The notes under the pieces were generated by a model that was not told the DNA's origin, ran no database searches, and worked only from the letters and a program-made list of their open reading frames with translations. A DNA stretch of 64,000 nucleotides from contig NZ_BNEB01000005.1 of the NCBI RefSeq assembly GCF_016860545.1, positions 1,426,001-1,490,000 of the forward strand, read 5' to 3'. The stretch comes from Streptomyces asoensis (GTDB lineage Bacteria > Actinomycetota > Actinomycetes > Streptomycetales > Streptomycetaceae). Every line of letters starts with the position of its first letter. Positions within the stretch are counted from its first letter, which is position 1. Positions 24,149 to 32,923 of this stretch are shown in pieces. Position numbers and translations under genes: made by a program.

Positions 24149-25156
24149 CTACGTCGGCCCGGAGCCGAACGCCGCGTCGAAGGAGGCGGACGGCGGCTCG
24201 AAGTCGTAGGCCCGCAGGCGGGTGAGGGCCTCGGGCGCGCCTTGGAGGCGGTCCATTCCGGCGTCCTCCCATTCCACGGAGACCGGGCCCCGGTAGTCGA
24301 TGGAGCGCAGCATGCGGAAGACGTCCTCCCAGGGCACGTCGCCGTGTCCGGCGGAGACGAAGTCCCAGCCGCGCCGCGGGTCGCCCCACGGCAGATGGGA
24401 GCCGAGCCGCCCGTTGCGGCCGTCCAGCCGCTTGCGGGCCTCCTTGCAGTCCACGTGGTAGATCCGGTCCCGGAAGTCGTAGAGGAAGCCCACCGGGTCC
24501 AGGTCCTGCCAGACGAAGTGGCTGGGGTCGAAGTTGAGGCCGAAGGCCGGTCGCCGGCCGATCGCGTCGAGGGTGCGTACGGTCGTCCAGTAGTCGTAGG
24601 CGATCTCGCTGGGGTGGACCTCGTGCGCGAACCGCACGCCCTGCGCGTCGAAGACGTCGAGGATCGGGTTCCAGCGTTCGGCGAAGTCCTCGTAGCCGCG
24701 GTCGATCATCGCCTCGGACGCGGGCGGGAACATGGCGACCAGGTGCCAGATGGCGGAGCCGGTGAAACCGATCACCGTGTCCACGCCGAGGGCGGCCGCG
24801 GCCCGCGCGGTGTCGGCGATCTCGGCGGCGGCCCGCCGCCGGACGCCCTCCGGCTCGCCGTCGCCCCAGATGCGCGCGGGCAGGATGGCCCGGTGCCGCT
24901 CGTCGATGACGGCGTCGCAGACGGCCTGGCCCACCAGGTGGTTGGAGACGGCCCAGCACTTCAGGCCGTACTTGTCGAGGAGCCGGTGCCGGGACTCCAC
25001 GTATCCGGGATCGGCGAGCGCCTTGTCGACCTCGAAGTGGTCACCCCAGCAGGCGAGTTCCAATCCGTCGTAGCCGAAGTCCCGGGCGAGGCGACAGACC
25101 TCCTCCAGGGGCAGGTCGGCCCACTGACCGGTGAAGAGTGTGAACGTACGCGGCAT
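24149..25156 (-). CDS. Sugar phosphate isomerase/epimerase
   Basis: A 335-residue cytoplasmic TIM-barrel protein of the xylose isomerase-like family. Metal ligand segments are visible: FAHEVHPSEIAYD (Glu), FGLNFDPSHFVWQD (Asp/His), IYHVDCKEA and VSVEWEDAGMD (terminal Glu). It lies 22 bp after the Gfo/Idh/MocA gene and 61 bp before the ThuA/DUF1080 gene, so the three form an operon. In known C3-oxidation pathways such proteins isomerise or beta-eliminate keto-glycosides. The exact substrate is not visible. Confidence 0.85.
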   Translation of the reverse strand: MPRTFTLFTGQWADLPLEEVCRLARDFGYDGLELACWGDHFEVDKALADPGYVESRHRLLDKYGLKCWAVSNHLVGQAVCDAVIDERHRAILPARIWGDGEPEGVRRRAAAEIADTARAAAALGVDTVIGFTGSAIWHLVAMFPPASEAMIDRGYEDFAERWNPILDVFDAQGVRFAHEVHPSEIAYDYWTTVRTLDAIGRRPAFGLNFDPSHFVWQDLDPVGFLYDFRDRIYHVDCKEARKRLDGRNGRLGSHLPWGDPRRGWDFVSAGHGDVPWEDVFRMLRSIDYRGPVSVEWEDAGMDRLQGAPEALTRLRAYDFEPPSASFDAAFGSGPT

Positions 25157-25178
25157 GCTCCAGGCCCTCCTCGGGGTT

Positions 25179-26387
25179 TCAGCCAGCGATCGGCGTGTAG
25201 ACGGAGTTCTTGGCGGCGCTCTCCTCGACCGCCGCGAGGACCCGCTGCACCTGGAGCCCGTCGGCGAAGGAGGGCTGCGGGGCCCGGCCCTCGGCCACCG
25301 CGTGCACCAGGTCGCGGATCTGGTGCACGAAGGTGTGCTCGTAGCCGAGGGCGTGACCCGGCGGCCACCAGGCGTCCAGGTACGGATGGTCGGGTTCGGT
25401 GACGAGGATGCGGCGGAAGCCGGCGTGGGTACCGGGCTCGGTGCCGTCGTGGTACCAGAGTTCGTTGAGGCGTTCGAGGTCGAAGGCCAACGAGCCTCGT
25501 TCGCCGTTGAGTTCGAGGCGCAGGGCGTTCTTGCGGCCGGTGGCGAACCGGGTCGCCTCGAAGGAGGCGAGCGCCCCGGAGGCGAACCGGCCGGTGAACA
25601 GGGCGGCGTCGTCGACCGTGACGGTGCCGATGCCGCCGGCGGAGGCCGCGCTCAGGCCGCTGGTCGGGCCACCGGGCAGCGGTCGCCGCCGTACGAAGGT
25701 CTCGGTGAGCGCCGACACGCCCGCGAGCCGCTCCCCCGACAGGTGCTGTGCGAGGTCGACGATGTGTGCGCCCAGGTCGCCGAGCGAGCCGGATCCGGCG
25801 AGCTCCCGGCGCAGCCGCCAGGTCAGCGGGAACTCCCGGTCGACGAGCCAGTCCTGGAGGTAGGTCACGCGGACGTGGCGCAGGGCGCCCAGCCTGCCGT
25901 CGGCGACCATCCTGCGGGCCAGGGCCGTCGCCGGGACACGGCGGTAGTTGAAGCCCACCATGGCCAACTGACCGCGCTCGTAGGCCGCTTCGGCGGCTGC
26001 CGCCATCGCCAGCGCCTCTTCGACGCTGTTCGCGAGGGGCTTCTCGCACAGCACGTGCTTGCCTGCGGCCAGGGCCGCGGTGGCGATCTCGGCGTGCGAG
26101 TCGCCGGGGGTGCAGATGTCGACGAGGTCGACGTCGTCCCGGGCGATCAGCGCACGCCAGTCCGTCTCGGTGGCCGCCCAGCCGTGCCGGTCCGCCGCCG
26201 ACCGCACGGCAAAGGGGTCGCGTCCGCAGAGCACGGCGAGGACCGGGCGGCGGGGAAGGTCGAAGACCCGGCCCGCCGTGCGCCAGCCCTGGGAGTGGGC
26301 GGCACCCATGAAGGCGTAACCGACCATCCCCACCCGGAGCGGCGGCTTGCCGGCCTCCGGTCCCGCTGACTGATGCGGCTGTTCCAT
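25179..26387 (-). CDS. Gfo/Idh/MocA-family sugar dehydrogenase
   Basis: A 402-residue NAD(P)-dependent oxidoreductase. The N-terminal Rossmann fold has VGMVGYAFMG, and the family EKP motif is in VLCEKPLANS. The C-terminal alpha/beta domain carries the GDLGAHIVDLAQHL helix with the active-site Asp and His. It probably oxidises a pyranose or inositol hydroxyl, perhaps at C3, feeding the isomerase and the keto-glycoside hydrolase. The ATG follows AGGAGGACAAC. It is the first gene of its operon, after a 455-bp repeat-rich gap. Confidence 0.87.
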   Translation of the reverse strand: MEQPHQSAGPEAGKPPLRVGMVGYAFMGAAHSQGWRTAGRVFDLPRRPVLAVLCGRDPFAVRSAADRHGWAATETDWRALIARDDVDLVDICTPGDSHAEIATAALAAGKHVLCEKPLANSVEEALAMAAAAEAAYERGQLAMVGFNYRRVPATALARRMVADGRLGALRHVRVTYLQDWLVDREFPLTWRLRRELAGSGSLGDLGAHIVDLAQHLSGERLAGVSALTETFVRRRPLPGGPTSGLSAASAGGIGTVTVDDAALFTGRFASGALASFEATRFATGRKNALRLELNGERGSLAFDLERLNELWYHDGTEPGTHAGFRRILVTEPDHPYLDAWWPPGHALGYEHTFVHQIRDLVHAVAEGRAPQPSFADGLQVQRVLAAVEESAAKNSVYTPIAG

Positions 26388-26842
26388 GCGGTTGTCCTCC
26401 TAGTCGTCATGGCACGACGCCCGACCCCGTCACGGGCCCGTCCCCCCCCCCGTCCTCGGCCCGGGCGCCCCCGGCCGCCCCACAGCCCCCGAAGCCCCGC
26501 CCGCGGGACGGCCCGGAACCCGGCTCCGGCCGGCCCGCCCGAGCCGCGGATCCGCACTCCGGTCCCGATCCGGCCCGGAGCCGGGTCCGAGTCCGACCCT
26601 GGGCTCCGGCCCGAGTCCGGCCGCAGACAGCGGTCCGGCACCGGGTTCGGATCCGGCACCGGGTTCCAGTCCGGGTCCGGCTCCAGGCCCCGGCCCGGGT
26701 CCGGCTCGGGCTGCCGACCCGGTGCGACCCGGTGCGACCCGAGCTCGGATCCGCGTCCGGGTCCGGGGGCCGACCCCGGACCCGGACCCGGCTCGCGGTC
26801 CCCGCCGCGGACGCGGCTCGCGGATGCGGATCGCGGGCCCGT
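26388..26842. repeat. 455-bp gap with degenerate CCGGGTCCGG-type low-complexity repeats
   Basis: The sequence from about 26540 to 26820 is made of imperfect 6-, 12- and 18-bp variations on TCCGG/CCGGGT (for example GACCCGGTGC twice in a row near 26720). A C-run of nine lies near 26448. Frames through it encode Gly/Pro/Ser/Arg repeats with no start, domain or flanking homology, so I do not call a gene. The promoter of the downstream dehydrogenase operon should be at the low-coordinate end, next to AGGAGG. The repeat pairs with itself extensively and could act as a terminator for the ABC operon. Confidence 0.65.
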
Positions 26843-27901
26843 CTACTTGAAGCCCGTGGACATGTACTGGTCGACGTTCGTCTTGTCGACGACCGCCGAG
26901 TAGAGGGTGATCGACGCGGGGATCTCGAACTCGGCGAGGCCGCCGACCCCCTTGCCCTGGCCGAGGGCGCGGGCGAGGTCGATGGCGGAGGCGGCCATGG
27001 TCGGCGGATACAGGACGGTGGCCTTCAGGACCCCGCTGTCCTGCTTGATCGCCTGGAACGCGGCGAGCGCGCCCGCGCCGCCGACCATCAGGAAGTCGTC
27101 GCGTCCGGCCTGGTCGATGGCGCGCAGGGCGCCCACGCCCTGATCGTCGTCGTGGTTCCACAGCGCGTCGAACTTGGGCTGTGCTTGCAGGAGTTGGGCC
27201 ATCTTGGCCTGCCCCGACTCGACCGTGAACTCGGCGGCCTGCCGGGCGACCTTCTTGATGTTGGGGTAGTTCTTCAGGGCGTCGTCGAAGCCCTGAGTGC
27301 GCTGCTTGGTGAGCTCCAGGTTGTCCAGGCCTGCCAGCTCGATCACGCGGGCGTCGGACTTCCCCTTGAGCTTCTCCCCGATGTAGTGCCCGGCGTTGAG
27401 GCCCATGCCGTAGTTGTCGCCGCCGACCCAGCACCGGTAGGCCTGCGGGGTGTTGAAGATCCGGTCGAGGTTGACGACCGGGATGCCCGCCCGCATCGCC
27501 TTCAGGCCGACCTGGGTGAGGGCCTTGCCGTCCGCGGGCAGCACCACCAGGACGTCGACCTTCTTGTTGATCAGGGTCTCGATCTGGCCGATCTGCTGGG
27601 CGGTGTCGTTGGAGCCCTCGGTGATCTCCAGGGTCACGTCGGAGTACTTCTTCGCCCGCGACTTGGCGTTGTCGTTGATGGCGTTGAGCCAGCCGTGGTC
27701 GGCCTGCGGGCCGGCGAAGCCGATGGTGACCGGCTTGCCGGGCTTGTCGTCGGCGGCCGGCCGGTCGTTCGCGGCCGGCTCCTCGTCCTTGGATTCATTG
27801 CTCGTGCAACCCACGAGAAGAGTGCCGGCGGAGACGGCGGCCCCGAAGAGCATCCCTCTGCGACTGGTGAGGCGGTGTGCGAAAGGTGTCGGCTCTGGCA
27901 T
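26843..27901 (-). CDS. Sugar ABC transporter substrate-binding lipoprotein
   Basis: A 352-residue periplasmic-binding-protein-like lipoprotein. The N-terminus has a twin-arginine motif (TSRRGMLFG, 13-21) and a lipobox LLVGC with lipidated C32. The mature protein follows the ribose/galactose-type type I binding fold (VTIGFAGPQADHGWLNAI, VDVLVVLPADG, IPVVNLDR, DALWNHDDDQGVGAL). The final gene of the ATPase-permease-receptor operon, its ATG follows GGAAAGGG 17 bp after the permease gene. The ligand is probably a monosaccharide or cyclitol. Confidence 0.9.
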   Translation of the reverse strand: MPEPTPFAHRLTSRRGMLFGAAVSAGTLLVGCTSNESKDEEPAANDRPAADDKPGKPVTIGFAGPQADHGWLNAINDNAKSRAKKYSDVTLEITEGSNDTAQQIGQIETLINKKVDVLVVLPADGKALTQVGLKAMRAGIPVVNLDRIFNTPQAYRCWVGGDNYGMGLNAGHYIGEKLKGKSDARVIELAGLDNLELTKQRTQGFDDALKNYPNIKKVARQAAEFTVESGQAKMAQLLQAQPKFDALWNHDDDQGVGALRAIDQAGRDDFLMVGGAGALAAFQAIKQDSGVLKATVLYPPTMAASAIDLARALGQGKGVGGLAEFEIPASITLYSAVVDKTNVDQYMSTGFK

Positions 27902-27918
27902 GGCGGTGAACCCTTTCC

Positions 27919-28935
27919 TCAGGTCGTGCTCGCGGTACGGCGCTGGACCAGCACGGCGGCGACGATGATCGCGCCCTTGGCGATCTGCTGGACGTCGCTC
28001 TGCAAGTTGTTCAGGGCGAAGATGTTGGTGATCGTGGTGAAGATCAGTACGCCGAGCACGGAGCCGGTGATGGTGCCGCGGCCCCCGCTGAGCAGGGTGC
28101 CGCCGATGATCGCGGCCGCGATGGCGTCGAGTTCGTAGAGGTTGCCGTTGGTGTTCTGGCCCGAGCCGGAGAGGATGATCAGCAGGAAGGCGGCGATGCC
28201 GCAGCACAGGCCGGACAGCAGGTAGAGGTACAGCCGCTGGCGGCGCACGTCGATACCGGCGAGCCGGGCGGCCTCCGCGTTGCCGCCGACGGCCACCGTG
28301 CGGCGGCCGAAGGTGGTGCGGTTCAGCACCAGCCAGCCGATGACCGTCACGATCGCGAAGACGATCACGAGGGGCGGGACCCCGAGCACATAGGCGTCCC
28401 GCTCGCCGAGGTCGAGGACGCTCTCCACGCTCACGATCTGCGTGCGGCCGTCGGTGATCTGGAGGGCCAGGCCGCGAGCGGAGGCGAGCATGGCCAGGGT
28501 CGCGATGAAGGGCACCATCCCGCCGTAGGCGATGAGCAGGCCGTTGACCAGGCCGCAGCCCACCCCGACGATCATCGCGGTGAAGAGGATGCCCAGGAAT
28601 CCGTAGTCCTGGGTGGCGACGGTGGTCGCCCACACGGACGCCAGCGCGACGATCGCCCCGACGGACAGGTCGATGCCGCCGGAGGTGATGACGAAGGTCA
28701 TCCCGACGGTGACGACACCGATCACCGAGCCCTGGGTGAGCACGAGTTGCAGGTTGCGGGTGTCGAGGAACTCGTCCGGCTTGGTGATCCCGCCGATCAG
28801 GACCAGCACGGCGAGCACACCGAGCAGGGACAGGGTGCGGACGTCGGCGCGGCCGATCGCGGCGCGCCAGGCGGGGAGCGGGACCTGCGGCACCTTGCCG
28901 GTGCCGTCCCGCGGTGGGGAGACGGGCTGCGTCAT
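27919..28935 (-). CDS. Sugar ABC transporter permease (RbsC-like)
   Basis: A 338-residue integral membrane protein of the ribose-type permease family with about 9-10 hydrophobic helices, LATLAMLASARGLAL, and the family stretch GGTLLSGGRGTITGSVLGVL. The ATG overlaps the ATPase stop (ATGA). It forms the membrane channel with the ATPase encoded just upstream. Confidence 0.92.
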   Translation of the reverse strand: MTQPVSPPRDGTGKVPQVPLPAWRAAIGRADVRTLSLLGVLAVLVLIGGITKPDEFLDTRNLQLVLTQGSVIGVVTVGMTFVITSGGIDLSVGAIVALASVWATTVATQDYGFLGILFTAMIVGVGCGLVNGLLIAYGGMVPFIATLAMLASARGLALQITDGRTQIVSVESVLDLGERDAYVLGVPPLVIVFAIVTVIGWLVLNRTTFGRRTVAVGGNAEAARLAGIDVRRQRLYLYLLSGLCCGIAAFLLIILSGSGQNTNGNLYELDAIAAAIIGGTLLSGGRGTITGSVLGVLIFTTITNIFALNNLQSDVQQIAKGAIIVAAVLVQRRTASTT

Positions 28936-30473
28936 GACGCCGGGCTTCCTTCCATGACGAGATCGAGGACGCGGTGTTCGTCCAGTTCACGGGCCGGCGC
29001 CGTGTGGACGACGTGGCCCTCGCGGAGCACGAGCACGCGGTCGGCGAGGCCGAGCACCTCGGGGACCTCGCTGGAGACGAGCAGGACGGCGAGGCCTTCG
29101 TCGGCCAGCCGGCGGACCACCGCGTACAGTTCGGCGCGGGCGCCGACGTCGACGCCGCGGGTCGGCTCGTCGAGGAGCAGGACCCGGCAGCCGCGCAGCA
29201 ACCAGCGGGCCAGGACGGCCTTTTGCTGATTGCCGCCGGAGAGCGCGCGCACGGGGACGGCCGGGTTGTCGGGGCGCAGGGAGAGTTCGCGCGTCGCGGC
29301 CCGCGCGGCCTCGCGTTCGGCGCGGCGGTCGATCCAACCGCCGCGGGAGAAGCGGGACATGGACGACACGGAGACGTTGCGGGTGACGGACTCCAGCATC
29401 AGCAGGGCCTGCGCCTTGCGTTCCTCGGGGGCGAGCCCCAGCCCTGCCCGCACGGCCGCGCGTACGCTGCCGGGTCGCAACGGGCTTCCGTCGACGAGGA
29501 CATGGCCGGCGCTGGGCCTGCGCGCTCCGTAGATCGTCTCCAGGATCTCCGAGCGTCCCGAGCCGACCAGTCCGGCGAGTCCGACGATCTCTCCGGGGCG
29601 CACGGCCAGGTCGAGCGGGGCGAACTCGCCCTGCCGGGCGAGCCCGCGCACCTCCAGCAGCGGCGCCCCGCCCGGTACCGCGTCGTCGCCGCCGCCCGCG
29701 TCGGCGGGCCGCCGCTCGGGGAAGACGTACTCGACGTTGCGTCCCGTCATCAGCGCGACGACCTCACGGGTGGGCGTCGTCTTCGCGGGCAGCCCGCCCG
29801 CCACCGCGCGGCCGTCCTTGAGCACGGTCACGCGGTCGCCGATGCAGCGGATCTCCTCCAGGCGGTGCGAGATGTACACGACGGCCACGCCGTCGGCGGT
29901 CAGGTCGCCGACGATGCGGAACAGGTTGTCGACCTCGTCGGGGTCGAGGGCGGCCGAGGGTTCGTCCATCACGATGAGCCGTACGTCGTGCGAGAGGGCC
30001 CGCGCCATGGAGACGATCTGCTGCTGCGCCGCCGACAGCTCGCCCACCAGCCGGGCGGGATCGATCTCGGTGTGCCCGAGCCGTTCGAGCAGGGCCGTCG
30101 TCGCCGCCCGCGCCGCCTTGCCGCGGACGACGAATCCGGCGGTCGTGGGCTCATGGCCGAGGTGGACGTTCTCGGCCACCGACAGGTGTTCCACCAGGTC
30201 GAGTTCCTGGTAGATGGTGGCGACGCCGAGGCGCATCGCGGCGATCGGGGAGCGCAGGGTGACCGGTTCGCCCTGCCAGCGGATGGCACCGTCGTCGGGC
30301 TGGTGGGCGCCGGCGAGGACCTTGATGAGCGTGGACTTCCCGGCGCCGTTCTGGCCCAGCAGGCAGTGCACCTCACCGGCCTGGACCGTGAGGTCGACGC
30401 CGTCGAGCGCCCGGACTCCGGGGAACGACTTGGTGATGCCGGACATGCTGAGAAGAGGCTGTTCTGTTGCCAT
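28932..30473 (-). CDS. Sugar ABC transporter ATP-binding protein (RbsA-like, two domains)
   Basis: A 513-residue protein with two nucleotide-binding domains. In the first, Walker A is GQNGAGKST (40-48), the signature is LSAAQQQIVSMARAL, and Walker B ends in VMDEPSAAL. In the second, Walker A is degenerate (GLVGSGRSE), the signature is LSGGNQQKAVLARWL, and Walker B is VLLLDEPTRG. The degenerate second P-loop is normal for RbsA/MglA-type proteins. It is the first gene of the importer operon, 131 bp downstream of the ROK regulator gene. Confidence 0.93.
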   Translation of the reverse strand: MATEQPLLSMSGITKSFPGVRALDGVDLTVQAGEVHCLLGQNGAGKSTLIKVLAGAHQPDDGAIRWQGEPVTLRSPIAAMRLGVATIYQELDLVEHLSVAENVHLGHEPTTAGFVVRGKAARAATTALLERLGHTEIDPARLVGELSAAQQQIVSMARALSHDVRLIVMDEPSAALDPDEVDNLFRIVGDLTADGVAVVYISHRLEEIRCIGDRVTVLKDGRAVAGGLPAKTTPTREVVALMTGRNVEYVFPERRPADAGGGDDAVPGGAPLLEVRGLARQGEFAPLDLAVRPGEIVGLAGLVGSGRSEILETIYGARRPSAGHVLVDGSPLRPGSVRAAVRAGLGLAPEERKAQALLMLESVTRNVSVSSMSRFSRGGWIDRRAEREAARAATRELSLRPDNPAVPVRALSGGNQQKAVLARWLLRGCRVLLLDEPTRGVDVGARAELYAVVRRLADEGLAVLLVSSEVPEVLGLADRVLVLREGHVVHTAPARELDEHRVLDLVMEGSPAS

Positions 30474-30604
30474 GCGGGTTCCCCTCGGCGGGCGGGCGGG
30501 CCGGTGTCAGGGCGAGCTCGGGGCAGGAGGAGCGGAACGGACGGTGGTCCCGGGCAGGGCGGGGCGGCACTCCGTGCGGACGAGATGCGTGCGGCGGGTG
30601 GGGC

Positions 30605-31795
30605 TTACGCGGGTGAGAACAGGTGGTCGCTGATCAGCCGGGCCGCGCCGATGACGCCGGCGGTGGGACCCAGCTCACCCAGCACGATGGGCAGGTTGCC
30701 CGTGGCGAGCGGCAGTGACTGGCGGTACACCTGGGTGCGGATCGCGGCGAGCAGGGTGTGACCGAGGCCGGTCACCCCGCCGCCGATCACCACCAGGCCG
30801 GGGTTGAAGAAGGAGACGAGTGCGGCGATGACCTGGCCGACGCGGTTGCCGCCCTCCCTGATCATCTCCAGGGAGGTGGCGTCCCCCGCGGCGGCCGCGG
30901 CGGCGACGTCGACGGCCGTGAGGCCGCCGTTCATGGCCAGCCGTGCCGCGAGTTCGGCCGAGAGTCCCTGCTGGGCGGCGTCCACGGCGTCACGGGCCAG
31001 GGCGGCGCCGCTGAAGTAGGCCTCCAGGCAACCGCGGTTGCCGCAGGCGCACGGACGGCCGTCGGGCACGGCCTGGATGTGCCCGATGTCGCCCGCGCTG
31101 CCGGTCGTGCCGCGGTAGACCTGGCCGCCCACGACGATGCCGCAGCCGATACCGGTGCCGATCTTGACGCAGAGGAAGTCGCCGACGGTGCGGGCGACTC
31201 CCGCGTGCTGCTCCCCCATCGCCATGAGGTTCACGTCGTTGTCGACCATCACCGGGCAGCCCAGTTCCTGGCTGAGCGCCTCCCGTACGGGGAAGCCGTC
31301 CCAGCCGGGCATGATCGGCGGTGCGACCGGTACGCCTTCGGGGAAACGGACCGGACCGGGTACCCCGATGCCGGCGCCGTCGAAGCCCTCGGCGAGTCCC
31401 GTCGCCCTCAGCTTCGCGGCCATGGACAGGACTTGCTCGAAGACCGCGACCGGCCCCTCACGTACGTCGAGGGGCTGGTTGAGGTGTCCGAGGGTCTCCA
31501 GTTCGGCGTTGGTGACGGCGACGTCCACCGAGGTCGCGCCGATGTCGACGCCGAGGAAGCGCAGGTCCGGGTTGAGCCGGACGTTGTGCGAGCGGCGTCC
31601 GCCGCGCGAGGCGGCGAGTCCGTCGGCCACGACCAGTCGCGTGTCCAGGAGCCGGTCCACCTCGACGGCCAGTTTGGACCGTGACAGGTCGATCCGGTCG
31701 CCCAGCTGGGCACGGGAGTTGGGGCCGCCGTCCCGCAACAGCCTGAGCAGACGGGCCTGATGGGCGTTCGCGGGTCGTGCCGTCATGCGCCTCAC
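30605..31795 (-). CDS. ROK-family transcriptional regulator
   Basis: A 396-residue repressor-type ROK protein: an N-terminal winged helix (about 8-65, RLLRLLRDGGPNSRAQLGDR), an actin-like ATPase/sugar kinase fold, and the ROK zinc motif CACGNRGCLEAY. The GTG at 31795 follows GGGGAGGGG; an internal ATG at codon 4 has a poorer spacing. It lies upstream of and codirectional with the ABC importer, so it probably represses that operon and is relieved by the imported sugar. The DNA site is not obvious. Confidence 0.88.
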   Translation of the reverse strand: MRRMTARPANAHQARLLRLLRDGGPNSRAQLGDRIDLSRSKLAVEVDRLLDTRLVVADGLAASRGGRRSHNVRLNPDLRFLGVDIGATSVDVAVTNAELETLGHLNQPLDVREGPVAVFEQVLSMAAKLRATGLAEGFDGAGIGVPGPVRFPEGVPVAPPIMPGWDGFPVREALSQELGCPVMVDNDVNLMAMGEQHAGVARTVGDFLCVKIGTGIGCGIVVGGQVYRGTTGSAGDIGHIQAVPDGRPCACGNRGCLEAYFSGAALARDAVDAAQQGLSAELAARLAMNGGLTAVDVAAAAAAGDATSLEMIREGGNRVGQVIAALVSFFNPGLVVIGGGVTGLGHTLLAAIRTQVYRQSLPLATGNLPIVLGELGPTAGVIGAARLISDHLFSPA

Positions 31796-32000
31796 GAACC
31801 CCTCCCCGCCTCGGTCCGGCCGCCAGTGTCGGGCTTTCGAAGGGAACGTAGCAGTGCCTGCCGCACCTGGGAAGAAGGAGTGCGCGGATTACCGTCGGCT
31901 TTTCCCACTCACAGGACAAAGGGTGTCGCGCGGAGGGGCCGGCGGACCGCGGCGGGCGAACGGGCCGCAGGCTCCGCGGAGTCGGGCGGGAGCGCCGGAG

Positions 32001-32678
32001 TCAGGGTTTGGGGCGGTCGAGGTAGGAGCGCCGGGTGTGCTCGGTGTGCTCGCGCATCAGCCGGGTGGCCAGCTGCTCGTCGCGGGCGGCGATCGCGGCG
32101 ATCAGGTCGCGGTGCTCGATCCAGGACTGCTGGCCGCGCTGCCGGGCGACCGGTGTGTAGTACCAGCGCACCCGGCGGTCGACCTGGGCGGCGAGTTCGG
32201 CCAGTACGGCGTTGCCCGCGAGTTCGATGACCTTCGTGTGGAAGCGGGCGTTGAGGGCGACCGCCGCGTCCACGTCGTCGCCCGCCACGGCCAGCAGTCC
32301 CTGTTCGAGGATCTCCTCCAGCGCCTCGACGCCCGCCCGGTCGGCGTGCGCCGCCGCGAGCCGGGCGGCCTCCGCCTCCAGCAGCGTGCGCACGGTGAGG
32401 AGCTGGTCCGCCTCGTCCTCGGTCGGCTCGTGCACGAAGGCGCCCTGGGCGGGCCTGAGGTCCACCCAGCCCTCGGTGTTGAGCCGTTGCAGCGCCTCGC
32501 GCACCGGTTGCCGCGACACCCCGAGGTGGCCGGCCAGCTCGCTCTCGACGAGGTGCTGGCCGGGCTGGAGGGCGCGGGTGGTGATGAGTTCGAGCAGCGC
32601 CTCGTAGACGCGGTCGCGCAGCGGGCCGGGCCGTTCGAGTCTGGGCACCGCACCCTGCGGCAGTCCTGGCGACAACAT
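32001..32678 (-). CDS. GntR-family (FadR subfamily) regulator
   Basis: A 225-residue regulator: winged helix at about 15-75 (LAGHLGVSRQPVREALQRL), then a helical FCD domain with metal-type residues (ARFHTKVIELAGN, HRDLIAAIAARD, MREHTEHTRR). The ATG at 32678 follows AGGAGGGGG. Codons upstream of it lack a ribosome site. It lies between the ROK regulator and the KAS III gene on the same strand; either could be a target, as could the transporter downstream. A direct repeat in its promoter may be its own operator. Confidence 0.86.
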   Translation of the reverse strand: MLSPGLPQGAVPRLERPGPLRDRVYEALLELITTRALQPGQHLVESELAGHLGVSRQPVREALQRLNTEGWVDLRPAQGAFVHEPTEDEADQLLTVRTLLEAEAARLAAAHADRAGVEALEEILEQGLLAVAGDDVDAAVALNARFHTKVIELAGNAVLAELAAQVDRRVRWYYTPVARQRGQQSWIEHRDLIAAIAARDEQLATRLMREHTEHTRRSYLDRPKP

Positions 32679-32816
32679 CGGTCGGTCCCCCTCCTGGGCA
32701 ACACCGGTCGACCGTGGCCGGAGGGCCACGTGGCGATCGACGTACCCGGCCGCCGTGGCCGGTGGACCGGCCGCGGCCGGTGCCGGTGGTCCGCAGCCGG
32801 GTATCGATTGTCTTTC

Positions 32817-32829
32817 GTCTACAGTCTAC
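32817..32829. promoter_or_regulatory. Candidate operator GTCTAC-a-GTCTAC
   Basis: Two direct GTCTAC hexamers lie in an AT-richer patch (ATTGTCTTTCGTCTACAGTC) about 140 bp before the GntR gene. GT/AC steps with this spacing resemble FadR-type GntR sites, so autoregulation is possible. No second copy was noticed in the window. Confidence 0.35.
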
Positions 32830-32923
32830 GGCGCACAGGAGCCAGGGCCGGGCGCGGTCGATCGCGTCACACTATGCCGCGCGCACCGGCCTCGGGGGGA
32901 CGATCCCGGTGCTCGCCTCCCGC

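Noticed and set aside
16489..24225. Plus-strand frames of about 660-710 codons opposite the ebo-like operon and the ThuA gene
   Set aside because: They are antisense shadows of well-supported genes with intact family motifs, and contain no recognisable domains.
26430..27434. A 334-codon Gly/Pro/Arg-rich minus-strand frame across the repeat gap
   Set aside because: It is out of frame with the binding-protein gene it overlaps and has no start signal; the repeats alone keep it open.
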